The position numbers and the translations under genes were made by a program. 64,000 nucleotides of DNA. Origin: Neobacillus mesonae. GTDB taxonomy: Bacteria > Bacillota > Bacilli > Bacillales > Cytobacillaceae. The stretch spans positions 1,907,203 to 1,971,202 of the forward strand of contig NZ_KV440949.1 in the NCBI RefSeq assembly GCF_001636315.1. Reading direction: 5' to 3'. The notes beneath the pieces are model-generated. The model did not search any database, was not told the DNA's origin, and worked only from the letters and a program-made list of their open reading frames with translations. Numbering within the stretch: position 1 is the stretch's first letter; each line of letters opens with the position of its first letter. Below are positions 27,675-36,830 of the stretch, in pieces.

Positions 27675-28559
27675 ATGTTAAAAGCATATTTTTTACTAAC
27701 TATTTGTGTTGTGGTTTGGGGAAGTAATTTTATATTTGGCAAGATGTTAGTACAAGATTTTTCTCCAACTCTTTTAACCATGGTTAGACTTGTGTTTATT
27801 GTATTATTATTATTTGGATTATCCGCAAACAAAAAACACTTCAGCAAATTGAATAAAACAGATTTACTTATAGTTTTTTCACTAGGAGTTATTGGTGTAT
27901 TCATAAACCAATGGTCATTTTTTGTAGGATTACAAACAGCGGACCCAACAACTTCTGCCTTAATTTTAGCCACTACCCCTATTTTAACTAGTGCTCTAGC
28001 TGCCATTTTTCTAAAAGAAAAGTTAACCATTCGGATGCTGATGGGTTCTATTGTAGCCATTATAGGGATTTACTTTGTGGTAACAAACGGAAAATTATCC
28101 TCTGTACATGTCGATAAAGGGTTATTATGGATCGTTATAACGATGGTCACCTTTTCTATAATGATTATTTTGACAAGGCTCCTCTCTCAAAGAATAGCTC
28201 CGCTTACCATTACTTTATATTCGAATCTAGTGGGATTGGTGGTGTCAATTCCATTTGTATTTTTACTAGATCACCCCTTACGAATCAGCACTAGCATGTC
28301 GAGTTGGGCTCTGCTAATTTGCACAGCTGTTGTGGTGCACGGGATTGCGACACTGATTTGGAATAGCAACATCCGACATGTTGATGCATCAAAGGCTTCA
28401 ATTCTATCTAATTTAGAGCCTTTTGTAACCATGATTATGGGATTAATATTACTCTCCAAACCAATTACGGGTACGGAAATTTTGGGTTCTCTATTTATTG
28501 TCGGTGGAGTCGTCCTGTCTACGTACCAACGAAAAAACAAAACGGCTACCATTAAATAA
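27675..28559 (+). CDS. EamA-family (DMT) transporter
   Basis: 294 residues, ten membrane helices in two EamA repeats (MLKAYFLLTICVVVWGSNFIFGKM and the second starting near DKGLLWIVITMVTFSIM; partial quotes). FLKEKLTIRMLMGSIVAIIG and LEPFVTMIMGLILLSKPITG are typical for this drug/metabolite exporter family. Substrate unknown. Start ATG follows GAAAGAAGG. It stands alone and ends shortly before a conserved-loop hairpin. Confidence 0.82.
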   Translation: MLKAYFLLTICVVVWGSNFIFGKMLVQDFSPTLLTMVRLVFIVLLLFGLSANKKHFSKLNKTDLLIVFSLGVIGVFINQWSFFVGLQTADPTTSALILATTPILTSALAAIFLKEKLTIRMLMGSIVAIIGIYFVVTNGKLSSVHVDKGLLWIVITMVTFSIMIILTRLLSQRIAPLTITLYSNLVGLVVSIPFVFLLDHPLRISTSMSSWALLICTAVVVHGIATLIWNSNIRHVDASKASILSNLEPFVTMIMGLILLSKPITGTEILGSLFIVGGVVLSTYQRKNKTATIK

Positions 28560-28612
28560 CGGAGGTACTCCAGTTTTCTTGGGCAATTTTCCGAAAAGAA
28601 AATTGCAAAAAA

Positions 28613-28643
28613 ATGATGCATGAGATCCGTCCCCATGCATCAT
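28613..28643. repeat. Conserved-loop hairpin element (copy 7, perfect stem)
   Basis: ATGATGCA (28613-28620) and TGCATCAT (28636-28643) pair perfectly around TGAGATCCGTCCCCA (15 nt). It lies between convergent EamA and pepD. Confidence 0.85.
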
Positions 28644-28656
28644 TCTGCGTACGTTA

Positions 28657-30132
28657 CTACGCCTCCCAATCAAAAGACTTCATTTCCTTTAATACGGATA
28701 GGAAGTACTCCCAGTTATTGATGGTTGATGGGATGCTTAGATGTTCGTTTGGTGTGTGGACATTATACATGTTCGGTCCTATTGATATTGCGTCGAGCCC
28801 AGCGATTTTGTCGATGAAAATACCGCACTCGATGCCGGCATGGACGGCGATAATCTCAGCCTCCTTGGCGTATTTTTCCCGGTGCACCTTCTCAAATACT
28901 TTACGAATCTTTGAATCCGAATTATAAGGCCACTCTGGATAATCGTTTTCCGTTAAAAACCCGCAGCCCAGCGTTTCCGCTACTAAGCGAGCCCGTTTGA
29001 CAATATCTTCTTTTAAACTTTTCACTGAACTTCTTGCATCACTTTCAAAATGCAGCTCTGTCTCAGTTGTGGTTACCACTCCGAGGTTGGTCGAGCTCTC
29101 CACTAGTCCGGCAATTTCCATACTCATGCTTTGAATACCGTTTGGAATTAGCATCAGTGAAGCAATGGCTTTCTGTTTTGTTTGCTCCGAAAAAACACGA
29201 GGAACCTCAGGCTCCGCTTTTTTCAAGCTAATATGTATCTCTGGGTCAGACGTTTTTAGCTCATTTTTTAAAATGTTATTCCATTCATCGATTTTAGCTT
29301 CTAATTTTTCAATTGAATCTTCAGATACTAAAATAACCGCATCCGTTTCACGAGGAATCGCATTGGTGGCTGCCCCACCGTTGATTTGCTGCAAGAAATA
29401 CGGGACGTCATCAGCTAGGCCTGCCAAGATTCTCCCCATAATTTTATTGGAATTGCCTCTTCCCTTATGAATAGACATCCCGGAATGCCCGCCTTTTAAT
29501 CCTTTAACACTGAGTGAATATGCAGCTGTGTTCATCGGTGCCTTATCCCAAACAATTGGCAGGACTTGCGTTGTTTTGATTCCGCCGGCGCTGCTAACTA
29601 ATAACTTATGGTCTTCCTCTGAATCAATATTAATTAGAATTTCCCCCGCAAAGTTAGCTGGGTCTACCGCTAAAGCACCACCCATTGTTGTTTCTTCCTC
29701 TGTCGTGATGACAACTTCCAGGGCGGGATGGGGGATTTCCTTGGAATCCAGCAGAGCAAGGGCGTAAGCAACCGCCACACCATTATCGGCGCCTAATGTA
29801 GTCTCGGTTGCATAAAGCATATCCTCCACGATTCTCAATTGAATTGGGTCCTTTTCAAAATCATGAACAGTCCCCTGATTTTTTTCGCAAACCATATCCA
29901 TATGTCCTTGAATGATCAGGGTCGGTACGTCTTCATATCCATTGGTGGCAGGCTTTTTGATAATGACATTTAAGGCTTCGTCCTGTATCACTTCCAAATG
30001 ACGCTCTTTTGCAAACTGAACTAAATAATCACTAATCGCTTTCTCATTCCCGGAACCCCTTGGAATCTTCGAAATCTCTGAAAAAAAGTAAAATACCGGG
30101 TGCTGTATTAAATCCTTTAAACTATTGTACAT
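28657..30132 (-). CDS. pepD: Aminoacyl-histidine dipeptidase PepD (peptidase M20)
   Basis: 491 residues. Cytoplasmic di-zinc dipeptidase, often splitting Xaa-His (carnosine-type) dipeptides. Metal-site motifs are present: IIQGHMDMVCEK (first His and Asp), TTLGADNGVAVA (bridging Asp), VITTEEETTMGGA (catalytic Glu pair) and, near the end, AVHAGIECGIF with the last metal His. Length and order fit PepD. Start ATG at 30132 after GAGAGGAAGG. Its 5' leader (30133-30283) is long and may be structured. Confidence 0.9.
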   Translation of the reverse strand: MYNSLKDLIQHPVFYFFSEISKIPRGSGNEKAISDYLVQFAKERHLEVIQDEALNVIIKKPATNGYEDVPTLIIQGHMDMVCEKNQGTVHDFEKDPIQLRIVEDMLYATETTLGADNGVAVAYALALLDSKEIPHPALEVVITTEEETTMGGALAVDPANFAGEILINIDSEEDHKLLVSSAGGIKTTQVLPIVWDKAPMNTAAYSLSVKGLKGGHSGMSIHKGRGNSNKIMGRILAGLADDVPYFLQQINGGAATNAIPRETDAVILVSEDSIEKLEAKIDEWNNILKNELKTSDPEIHISLKKAEPEVPRVFSEQTKQKAIASLMLIPNGIQSMSMEIAGLVESSTNLGVVTTTETELHFESDARSSVKSLKEDIVKRARLVAETLGCGFLTENDYPEWPYNSDSKIRKVFEKVHREKYAKEAEIIAVHAGIECGIFIDKIAGLDAISIGPNMYNVHTPNEHLSIPSTINNWEYFLSVLKEMKSFDWEA

Positions 30133-30283
30133 TGTGACCTTCCTCTCATTTTAAATTAACCTCATGAATGCTTTATGAGGACAAGATTGGCATTTTCCCT
30201 AGGCTCTCTGGCTGGGTCCGACTGCATTAGCAGCATCATTCCTGGATATTCTGTCTGCACTTCAATTTCTCCCTTACATTATA
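30133..30283 (-). promoter_or_regulatory. Promoter and possible structured leader of pepD
   Basis: TATAAT is read on the minus strand at 30283-30278, giving a leader of about 140 nt with GC content higher than nearby spacers. It contains local pairings such as CTGC/GCAG and CCTCAT/ATGAGG (30177-30157 region). It does not contain a T-box, SAM, TPP, lysine, purine or glycine riboswitch core that I can recognise. No good -35. Confidence 0.35.
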
Positions 30284-30342
30284 CCTCATTCTGCTTATTA
30301 AGGAGTGAGGCATGGAGATGCTTCTTCCACTTCAAAAATTAA

Positions 30343-30376
30343 AAAAGATGCATGAGAACGTTCCCCATGCATCTTT
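30343..30376 (-). terminator. Conserved-loop hairpin acting as terminator (copy 8)
   Basis: AAAAGATGCA and TGCATCTTT pair around TGAGAACGTTCCCCA (15 nt). On the minus strand it is followed by TTTTTT, and it lies 9 nt after the stop of the small gene at 30385, so this copy is clearly a terminator. Confidence 0.85.
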
Positions 30377-30384
30377 ATTATGTT

Positions 30385-30588
30385 TTAGTTTATTAAGTCT
30401 TGAACCTTTAATTCGATAGCGCTAAGATGTGTTTCTTTCAGTTTATTTTTAGGATGTGGATGAAACCATTGAATTTCTCCAGCTTTGAAAAGGCCGGCAT
30501 AATCCTTTCCTTTAATATTTATCTTAAACTGTTGACATTCGTGGAACAGACCTTTAAACATTGTTTTCACTTCAAAATTCTTAAACAT
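30385..30588 (-). CDS. Small DUF5342-like protein, paralogue A
   Basis: 67 residues, no membrane segment. MFKNFEVKTMFKGLFHECQQ, KINIKGKDYAGLFK and WFHPHPKNKLKETHLSAIE are shared almost position by position with the protein at 56670-56873. I associate the family with DUF5342 of Bacillus, from memory. Start ATG follows AAGGAGG. The upstream region, with two CTCATTRAAT boxes 22 bp apart, is also conserved between the two paralogues, so they are likely co-regulated. Function unknown. Confidence 0.75.
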   Translation of the reverse strand: MFKNFEVKTMFKGLFHECQQFKINIKGKDYAGLFKAGEIQWFHPHPKNKLKETHLSAIELKVQDLIN

Positions 30589-30673
30589 AATAATAACCTC
30601 CTTAATTTTAGAAAGCTATTTTAACTTTACTTTCGTGCTTCCTTGTTTATAACAATAACGGTTAAAGATAACA

Positions 30674-30707
30674 ATTTAATGAGAATAAGATTAGAATTCA
30701 ATGAGAA
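30674..30707 (-). promoter_or_regulatory. Conserved double box upstream of DUF5342-like paralogue A
   Basis: ATTTAATGAG at 30674 and ATTCAATGAG at 30696 (plus-strand reading) are 22 bp apart with AAGATTA between them. The same arrangement is found at 56960-56993 before the second paralogue. Confidence 0.55.
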
Positions 30708-30766
30708 GTAATTAGGAGGGGAGCTTTGGGGATTGGAATATATTAAGTCCATCTTTGAAGATAAAT

Positions 30767-30797
30767 AAAAGCACATCCAGCTGGATGTACTTTTATT
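30767..30797 (-). terminator. Terminator of the YdjM-like gene
   Basis: CACATCCAG and CTGGATGT form an almost loop-free palindrome; T-rich on both sides (CTTTTATT on the minus strand). Confidence 0.75.
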
Positions 30798-30845
30798 AGA
30801 AAAATTACCGATTGTCTCTTGAAACCGCCCTACCAATCTTGAAAT

Positions 30846-31472
30846 CTATATCTCTATCGAAGAAATAGGTAAAAACAGCTTCACACCTCGTTTATTAAAA
30901 GGCAGTATTTTTAAATCGGCAATTAAATGGCTAATATAACCGATAAGGCAGGTGTAATAAACACCATTAATACCGAGGGACGCTTCTAGTTTGGAAGCGA
31001 TTATTCCGAAGAAAAGGACTCCCAAAATCGAATGAGTATAGCTGCGGTGTGAAACAAAAGACGCGATCAGAATATAGATTCCAAGCAGAATTAACCACGT
31101 TTCCTGTAAAGAAATTCCGCCCAACAGGACTCCGATTCCGGTAATGGTTAACATATGCTTTTGCTTGATCTTTGCCGATACGGCCATCATAACTATGCCG
31201 ATCCCCATACCAATCCATCTCTCATCAGCCGAACCCTCAAAGAAACTATAAACGACCATCAAAATCCCAATTAACTGTGCAACCAGCTGAATCAAATGAT
31301 GGGAAAATGTGATTTTTTCCCGAAGCTTCCCATCAATGTCCAGATCGGGGACCAACGCCGAAACTCCGCCTAATCCAACTAAAAATAGAGTAGTTGAAGG
31401 AGATGTATGAAGAGTGTTGGCAACAACAAATCCTGCTGCCGCTCCAATTGCTGCATGTGCTGTTCCGTTCAA
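30846..31472 (-). CDS. Membrane-bound metal-dependent hydrolase, YdjM/DUF457 type
   Basis: 208 residues with about five membrane helices. Conserved metal-type motifs of the family are present: MNGTAHAAIGAAAGF, ALVPDLDIDGKLREK, SFVSHRSYTHSILGVLFF, GYISHLIADL and KRGVKLFLP. The family is called LexA-binding or YdjM-like membrane hydrolase; its reaction is unknown. A second, more distant member is at 55087-55950. It is a single-gene unit. Confidence 0.8.
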   Translation of the reverse strand: MNGTAHAAIGAAAGFVVANTLHTSPSTTLFLVGLGGVSALVPDLDIDGKLREKITFSHHLIQLVAQLIGILMVVYSFFEGSADERWIGMGIGIVMMAVSAKIKQKHMLTITGIGVLLGGISLQETWLILLGIYILIASFVSHRSYTHSILGVLFFGIIASKLEASLGINGVYYTCLIGYISHLIADLKILPFNKRGVKLFLPISSIEI

Positions 31473-31601
31473 TAGTCATTCCACCTTTGTTGTAGTACTT
31501 TCCAAAACACTGCTTTATTCATTCTACAACAAAACATCTGTTCTGTTAAAAAGTTTTTTATTTTATTGAAGGGAGTTTTTCTACTAATCACTATATTAAC
31601 A

Positions 31602-31645
31602 AAGGCTGGAACCCGATTTCTTTTTAGAATTGGATTCCAGCCCTT
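31602..31645 (-). terminator. Terminator of the kyn operon
   Basis: AAGGCTGGAA (31602-31611) and TTCCAGCCCTT (31635-31645) form the outer stem, with an inner ATTTC/GAATT. It lies 26 nt after the kynB stop. Confidence 0.7.
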
Positions 31646-31670
31646 AATGTTCTATTTCAAGAAGTGATAC

Positions 31671-32294
31671 CTACACTCTCCGTAATACCGCACGGACTGG
31701 GCTCCCGTCTGCTTCCACGAGTGAAAGCGGGAGGGCGGCTAATTCATAGTCGCCTGAGTCGATATGGTCTAGCACCAAACCTTCCAGAATGTGAATTCCA
31801 TGACGGGTTAGTTCATGGTGTGCTGAAAGTTCTTTGCTATCAATTGGATCTACGGATGGTAAATCGAGGCCAAGCAGCCGGATTCCCTTATTTCCCAGAT
31901 AGGACGCTAACTCGGGTTCGATTTCTGGAATCGCAGCTGGGAAAACACTTCGATCGGTCCATGCATCGGTTCGGATTAACAGGCGTGTGACTCCTTCAAG
32001 CTCAACTCCGGATAATTCCTTTATTCCAATCGATGACGGTTTCGGCAAATGGATGACCTGGGCCCTGCCAATATATAAATTTACATCAAGCTCAATGACT
32101 CTCTTTCCATCATTGTCAAAATGAAACGGGGCATCAATATGTGTACCAGTGTGGGTGCTCATCGTGATCTGCCCGACATTAACCGAACCGCTTTCCTCTT
32201 TACTCCAAGTAACTTTGTAGCTAAAAGGGGTGTCCCCCGGCCAAACAACAATGCGGTTATCCAGCGGCTGAGAAATATCAATCCAAGGATTCAT
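31671..32294 (-). CDS. kynB: Kynurenine formamidase (arylformamidase)
   Basis: 207 residues of the cyclase/KynB fold. It hydrolyses N-formylkynurenine to kynurenine. Metal motif HTGTHIDAPFHF with His48, His52 and Asp54; further GDTPFSYKVTW and GIRLLGLDLPSVDP are typical. Last gene of the minus-strand operon kynU-permease-kynA-kynB. The 690-bp gap to kynA is filled by a 52-bp repeat array, which is unusual inside an operon. Confidence 0.93.
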   Translation of the reverse strand: MNPWIDISQPLDNRIVVWPGDTPFSYKVTWSKEESGSVNVGQITMSTHTGTHIDAPFHFDNDGKRVIELDVNLYIGRAQVIHLPKPSSIGIKELSGVELEGVTRLLIRTDAWTDRSVFPAAIPEIEPELASYLGNKGIRLLGLDLPSVDPIDSKELSAHHELTRHGIHILEGLVLDHIDSGDYELAALPLSLVEADGSPVRAVLRRV

Positions 32295-32329
32295 GAGTAA
32301 AAACCTCCTAAACTATTCTTTTAGGCAAA

Positions 32330-32960
32330 AAACTGTTCAATTGAAGACAAAACAGCCTTAATTTTATGGAAAAGTGTCTTCTATATGTCTTATTGGAGAC
32401 AATATCTACTGCGTCTTTATAAAAAATGTCTTCAATAGGCCGCATTGGAGACAAAACTCTCTCCATTTTTGTAAAAGTGTCTCCAATAAGCTTCATTGGA
32501 GACAAAACTCTCTCTTTTTTAACGAGAAGTGTCTCCAATAAGCTCCATTGAAGACAAAATCCGCTTCCTTTTCACGAAAACTGTCTTTAATAAGCTTCAT
32601 TGAAGACAAAATCCACTCTTTTTTCACGAAAAGTGTCTCCAATAAGCTTCATTCAAGACAAAACCCGCTCCATGTTCACGAGAAGTGTCTCCAATAAGCT
32701 CCATTGAAGACAAAATCCGCTCTTTTTTCACGAGAAGTGTCTCCAATAAGCTCCATTGGAGACAAAACCCACTCTTTTTTCACGAAAAGTGTCTCCAATA
32801 AGCTTCATTGGAGACAAAACTCTCTCTATTTTTACGAAAAGTGTCTCCAACAAGCACCATTGGAGACAAAACTCTCTCCATTTTCACGAAAACTGTCTCC
32901 AATAAGCCACATTGGAGACAAAATCCGCTCTATTTACTCAATAACTGTCTTCAATAACAG
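32330..32960. repeat. Tandem array, about eleven copies, 52-bp period, with internal dyad
   Basis: GTGTCTCC (or CTGTCTYY) recurs at 32477, 32529, 32581, 32633, 32685, 32737, 32789, 32841, 32893 and 32945, each 52 bp apart; the first two units before 32477 are more diverged. TGTCTCCAAT and ATTGGAGACA form 10-bp arms around a 7-nt loop, the same geometry as the array at 13050. It separates kynA from kynB. Short frames here are artefacts. Confidence 0.95.
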
Positions 32961-32985
32961 CTAGAATTACCAAGCACATCCCCTC

Positions 32986-33825
32986 TTACAGCTTTGTCCG
33001 TAAGCTCAACAGCTCCGGGAAAAATTGCTGGTCCAGCACTCTTTTTAAATAGGTAACTCCGGACGAGCCGCCTGTTCCTGTTTTATGGCCAATAATTCTT
33101 TCGACTGTAGTCATATGATTAAATCGCCAAAGCTGCTGCTGGTTGCCGATATCCACCAGCTTCTCCGCCAGCTCGTATAAATCCCAATATTGGTCCGTGT
33201 TGCGGTACACCGTCAGCCATGCCTCTTCGACACTTGCGTTCGGTTCATAGTTTTGCGACCAGTCGCGGTTCAGCGCTTTTTCATCGACCTCTAACCCATG
33301 CGCCGCAAGTGCAAATATTGCTGCATCATAAATGCTCGGCTCATTTAGCGCCTTCACCATCAACGGATATAACTCTTCCTGATGCTGATAGACGGCAAGG
33401 GTACGAGCATTCTTATTTCCAAGCGCAAACTCAATCAAGCGATTTTGATAGGATTGAAATCCTGAAGAGCGCCCCAATTTATCACGAAATTGCATGTACT
33501 CGGACGGCGTCAGCGTTGAAAGCACACTCCACGACTGGATGAGCTGCTGTTGAATCCTCGATACCCGCGACAGCATTTTAAACGAAGGCTCCAGATCATT
33601 TTGACGGATGCAGGCAATGGCCGCATTCAGCTCGTGCAAAATCAGCTTCATCCATAACTCGCTCGTTTGATGAATGATGATAAACAGCATTTCATCGTGG
33701 TGATCCGAAAGCCGGTGCTGGCTCGACAAAAGCTGGTCAAGCCGCAAATAATCACCATATGACATATCCTTTTGAAAGTCTAATTGAATGCCTTTTTCTA
33801 AATTTTTATTCTCTAAGTTATCCAT
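32986..33825 (-). CDS. kynA: Tryptophan 2,3-dioxygenase
   Basis: 279 residues, haem enzyme that opens the indole ring of tryptophan to N-formylkynurenine. Diagnostic segments are [29 protein letters not shown] (His52 at the active site), and [16 protein letters not shown] with the haem-ligand His and the substrate-binding GTGGS. Length is normal. It follows the permease by 16 bp. Confidence 0.95.
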   Translation of the reverse strand: MDNLENKNLEKGIQLDFQKDMSYGDYLRLDQLLSSQHRLSDHHDEMLFIIIHQTSELWMKLILHELNAAIACIRQNDLEPSFKMLSRVSRIQQQLIQSWSVLSTLTPSEYMQFRDKLGRSSGFQSYQNRLIEFALGNKNARTLAVYQHQEELYPLMVKALNEPSIYDAAIFALAAHGLEVDEKALNRDWSQNYEPNASVEEAWLTVYRNTDQYWDLYELAEKLVDIGNQQQLWRFNHMTTVERIIGHKTGTGGSSGVTYLKRVLDQQFFPELLSLRTKL

Positions 33826-33841
33826 TTTGAAGACCCCCTAA

Positions 33842-35230
33842 TCAATCTTTCACCACTATGTCCTGCTGGGAAGCTGCATCCACTCTCTTTTTATGAAAAA
33901 AGAAATAGACAACCGTTAAAAATACCAGCCACGGAATCCCGAACTGAAGCAAAATTTTAAACGGTGTAAACCATGTTGTAATCATTAAACACACTAACAA
34001 AACCGCTCCAAGTAGGGTTAAATAAGGAAACCCGATCATCCTCACAGGAAGCTTGCGGCCCCCTGATTTTTCCCACATGTTTCGGAAAAATAAATGCGAA
34101 ATAAACACCATTAACCATGTAAAAATAGCTCCAAACATAGAAATCCCCATCATAAAGGCGTACGAGGTTCCCGGGAACACGGCGCTGACCACCGCGGCGA
34201 CAATAATCCCGACGGCGGAAACAGCTAGAGCAAATAATGGAACTCCCTTACCATTAACTTTTCCAAAAACAGCAGGAGCAAATTTTGCTTGGGACAAAGA
34301 GAACACCATTCTAGTCGAAGCATACAATTGGCTGTTCATCGCCGATAAGGCTGCGGTCAAAATAATAAAATTCATAATTCCAGAGGCACCGGGGATATTC
34401 AAAATTTCCATTACTTTTACAAATGGACTTTTATCGATACCTGCCTGCTTCCACGGAACAATCATCAGCATGATCGCGAGCGTCAGGACATAAAAGGTGG
34501 AAAGACGGAAAACCGTTGCCTTCAACGCTTTAGGCACCGCCACATCGGGATCCTTCGCTTCACCGGCGGTTACGGCAATCAATTCGGTTCCTAAAAAGCT
34601 AAATAGCGAAATAAAAATCGCAATCCAGACACCCTTAAAGCCAAACGGCAGAAATCCCCCGTCATTTGTAAAATTTTCAGGACCAATGTTAGAAGGACCA
34701 GAGGATCCAAATAAAACATAAGCGCCTAGTAAAATAAAGCCGATAATCGCACTGATTTTGATCATCGAAAACCAGTATTCAAAGGTTGCAAAGGTGTGTA
34801 CGCTCGTAGCATTTACATAAATGAGCACCGCTCCAAAAAACAAAATCCAGACAATTCCCGGCACGGTTGGGAACCAGTATTTCATATAGACGGCAATGGC
34901 ACTTACTTCGACTCCGACAGCCAAAACGTTGGCAACCCAATACGAATAGCGGACGAGGTACCCAGCCATCGGATGGATGTATTTTTCGGCAATTAGCCCG
35001 AACGATCCTGATGTGGGATGGGCAACCGTCATTTCCGCCAAACAGCCCATGAGCAAGAGGACAATAAACGCCCCAATTGCATAACTAATCAAGACACCCG
35101 GCCCTGCCGTACTAATGGCAAGACCGCTGCCGAGGAACAGCCCGGTTCCGATGGCACACCCCATCGCAATCATCGTCAGCTGCTTTGTTTTGAGTTCCCG
35201 CTTTAATCCCTTTTCCATCTTACTTTCCAT
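33842..35230 (-). CDS. Amino acid permease (APC family), probably for tryptophan
   Basis: 462 residues with 12 membrane helices. MIAMGCAIGTGLFLGSG is the glycine-rich first helix of AAT-type APC permeases; FLGTELIAVTAGEAKDP is the usual loop after helix 6. It lies between kynU and kynA in one operon, so tryptophan or another aromatic amino acid is the likely substrate (inference from context). The start at 35230 follows AAGGCGGGG. No lipobox or unusual feature. Confidence 0.85.
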   Translation of the reverse strand: MESKMEKGLKRELKTKQLTMIAMGCAIGTGLFLGSGLAISTAGPGVLISYAIGAFIVLLLMGCLAEMTVAHPTSGSFGLIAEKYIHPMAGYLVRYSYWVANVLAVGVEVSAIAVYMKYWFPTVPGIVWILFFGAVLIYVNATSVHTFATFEYWFSMIKISAIIGFILLGAYVLFGSSGPSNIGPENFTNDGGFLPFGFKGVWIAIFISLFSFLGTELIAVTAGEAKDPDVAVPKALKATVFRLSTFYVLTLAIMLMIVPWKQAGIDKSPFVKVMEILNIPGASGIMNFIILTAALSAMNSQLYASTRMVFSLSQAKFAPAVFGKVNGKGVPLFALAVSAVGIIVAAVVSAVFPGTSYAFMMGISMFGAIFTWLMVFISHLFFRNMWEKSGGRKLPVRMIGFPYLTLLGAVLLVCLMITTWFTPFKILLQFGIPWLVFLTVVYFFFHKKRVDAASQQDIVVKD

Positions 35231-35321
35231 ATGTCCCCGCCTTTCCTTTATCGGAATTTTTTTTATGAAGCCGCAGCGTCACTTTTTAGGTATCGCGGCT
35301 TCTTTTTCTGCTTATCTGCGA

Positions 35322-35393
35322 ATTTTTGCGTATGGCATGCATTATTTGCCTATAGCAGCATGTTACTTGCAGATAACAACAAGTTACTTGCGA
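35322..35393. repeat. Weak 21-bp phased array of TATTTGC/TACTTGC
   Basis: ATTTTTGCG (35322), TATTTGCC (35343), TACTTGCA (35364) and TACTTGCG (35385) are 21 bp apart. Another related copy, TATCTGCGA at 35313, is off phase. It lies between kynU and the permease. Confidence 0.6.
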
Positions 35394-35408
35394 GTTGCTC
35401 CATTCCGT

Positions 35409-36683
35409 CTACGCCACAATTTCCCGCTCATTAGCAAACTTCTCATATTGTTTTTCCGTCATAATTTCCTTCAAAATTCGCACCACGTTCCACACGTCTC
35501 CATAAGAGGTATAAAGCGCAATCGGCGCTAGGCGGATCACGTTTGGGGCGCGGAAATCCGGAATAATCCCGTTTTCTTTTAATGACTTACAAATCCGTGC
35601 TGCTTCCGGATGCTCAAGGCAGACATGGCCGCCGCGGCGTGCATCGTCACGTGGATTGCCAATTTCAAACCCAAGCCCCGCTAACTCCACTTCAATCAAT
35701 TCCATGAAATACTGATTGATCTCTAGCGATTTTTTTCGAATATTTTCAATCCCTGCTTCTGCAAAAATTTCCAAAGATCCAAGCAGCGGTGCCATGCTTA
35801 ACACATGCGGCGTGCCTATTTGATAGGCCCCGGCTGTTTCCGCAGGCGTAAAGGTATGCTCCAGATCAAACTGTTTATCCTTTCGGGAGCCAAACCATCC
35901 GGCCAAACCAGGATTCGTACCAAAATGTTTCCGATTCACATACAGCCCGCCAACACTTCCCGGCCCGCCGTTCAAGTATTTGTAATTACACCAATACGCA
36001 AAATCTACATCCCACTCGCTAAAAGCATGAGGGATCGCCCCGACGGAATGACAGCCATCAAAACCGATTAAAATGCCGCGTTTATGGGCTTCCTCGGTTA
36101 ACCGTTTCATATCAAGAATTTGCCCGCTGCGATACTGAACCGTCGGGAGAATCACTAAAGCCACCTCATCGGTCATTGCTTCTATTATATCCTCTTCTTC
36201 AATGACACGGCCATCCCTGCTTTTTACGCGAATCAAATGCTCATCTGGATCATAACCGTGGATGCGTAGCTGGCTTTTTAGCGCATAAATATCCGTAGGA
36301 AAATTCAACTCATCAGCTACAATTTTCGTCCGTTTTCCTTGCGGCTGATAAAATGTCGCTACTAACTGATGTAGATTAACCGTCGTGGAACCGGTTACAA
36401 TCACTTCCTCAGCTGATGCTCCTACGAGGGGTGCCAACAATTCTGCTAATCTCTCAGAAAGATCAAACCAGGGATGTGTTCCCTTTGTCCAGCCGTCAAT
36501 CCCCTGTTCCTTCCAATCTTCCAGCGATTCCAGCAAAGTCCGTTCTGCTCGCTTTGAAAGCAGCCCCAACGAGTTTCCGTCCATATAAATCGAACCTGGC
36601 TTGAGAAAAAACTCCTCCCGAAACTGCCTTAAAGAGTCCGCGTCATCTAGTTTTTTTGCATATTCTAAAGTTGGTTGCATCAT
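35409..36683 (-). CDS. kynU: Kynureninase
   Basis: 424 residues, PLP enzyme that splits kynurenine into anthranilate and alanine. The cofactor Lys is about residue 235 in [27 protein letters not shown] holds the PLP Asp, and [10 protein letters not shown] is the typical N-terminus. ATG at 36683 follows AAGGGGG at 9 nt; the longer frame from 36737 would run through the promoter. First gene of the kyn operon, divergent from a TetR regulator. Confidence 0.94.
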   Translation of the reverse strand: MMQPTLEYAKKLDDADSLRQFREEFFLKPGSIYMDGNSLGLLSKRAERTLLESLEDWKEQGIDGWTKGTHPWFDLSERLAELLAPLVGASAEEVIVTGSTTVNLHQLVATFYQPQGKRTKIVADELNFPTDIYALKSQLRIHGYDPDEHLIRVKSRDGRVIEEEDIIEAMTDEVALVILPTVQYRSGQILDMKRLTEEAHKRGILIGFDGCHSVGAIPHAFSEWDVDFAYWCNYKYLNGGPGSVGGLYVNRKHFGTNPGLAGWFGSRKDKQFDLEHTFTPAETAGAYQIGTPHVLSMAPLLGSLEIFAEAGIENIRKKSLEINQYFMELIEVELAGLGFEIGNPRDDARRGGHVCLEHPEAARICKSLKENGIIPDFRAPNVIRLAPIALYTSYGDVWNVVRILKEIMTEKQYEKFANEREIVA

Positions 36684-36716
36684 TATGAAATTCCCCCTTT
36701 TTATTACTTGAAGAAA

Positions 36717-36745
36717 ATATATCAATAAATATGACATGATGTCAA
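36717..36745 (-). promoter_or_regulatory. kynU promoter with overlapping palindromic operator
   Basis: On the minus strand TTGACA (36745-36740), a 17-bp spacer and ATATAT (36722-36717) form a good promoter. The perfect palindrome TGACATGATGTCA (36732-36744) covers the -35 box, an ideal site for repression by the divergent TetR protein. Confidence 0.7.
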
Positions 36746-36830
36746 TATTATATTTCAGAAAATTAACAATCTTGTAACCGCACTTATTTTTAGATATTCT
36801 TTATGGTAGAAAGTACAGGAGGATACGGAA

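Noticed and set aside
30133-30283. T-box leader before pepD
   Set aside because: No AGGGTGG-type T-box sequence and no terminator/antiterminator pair.
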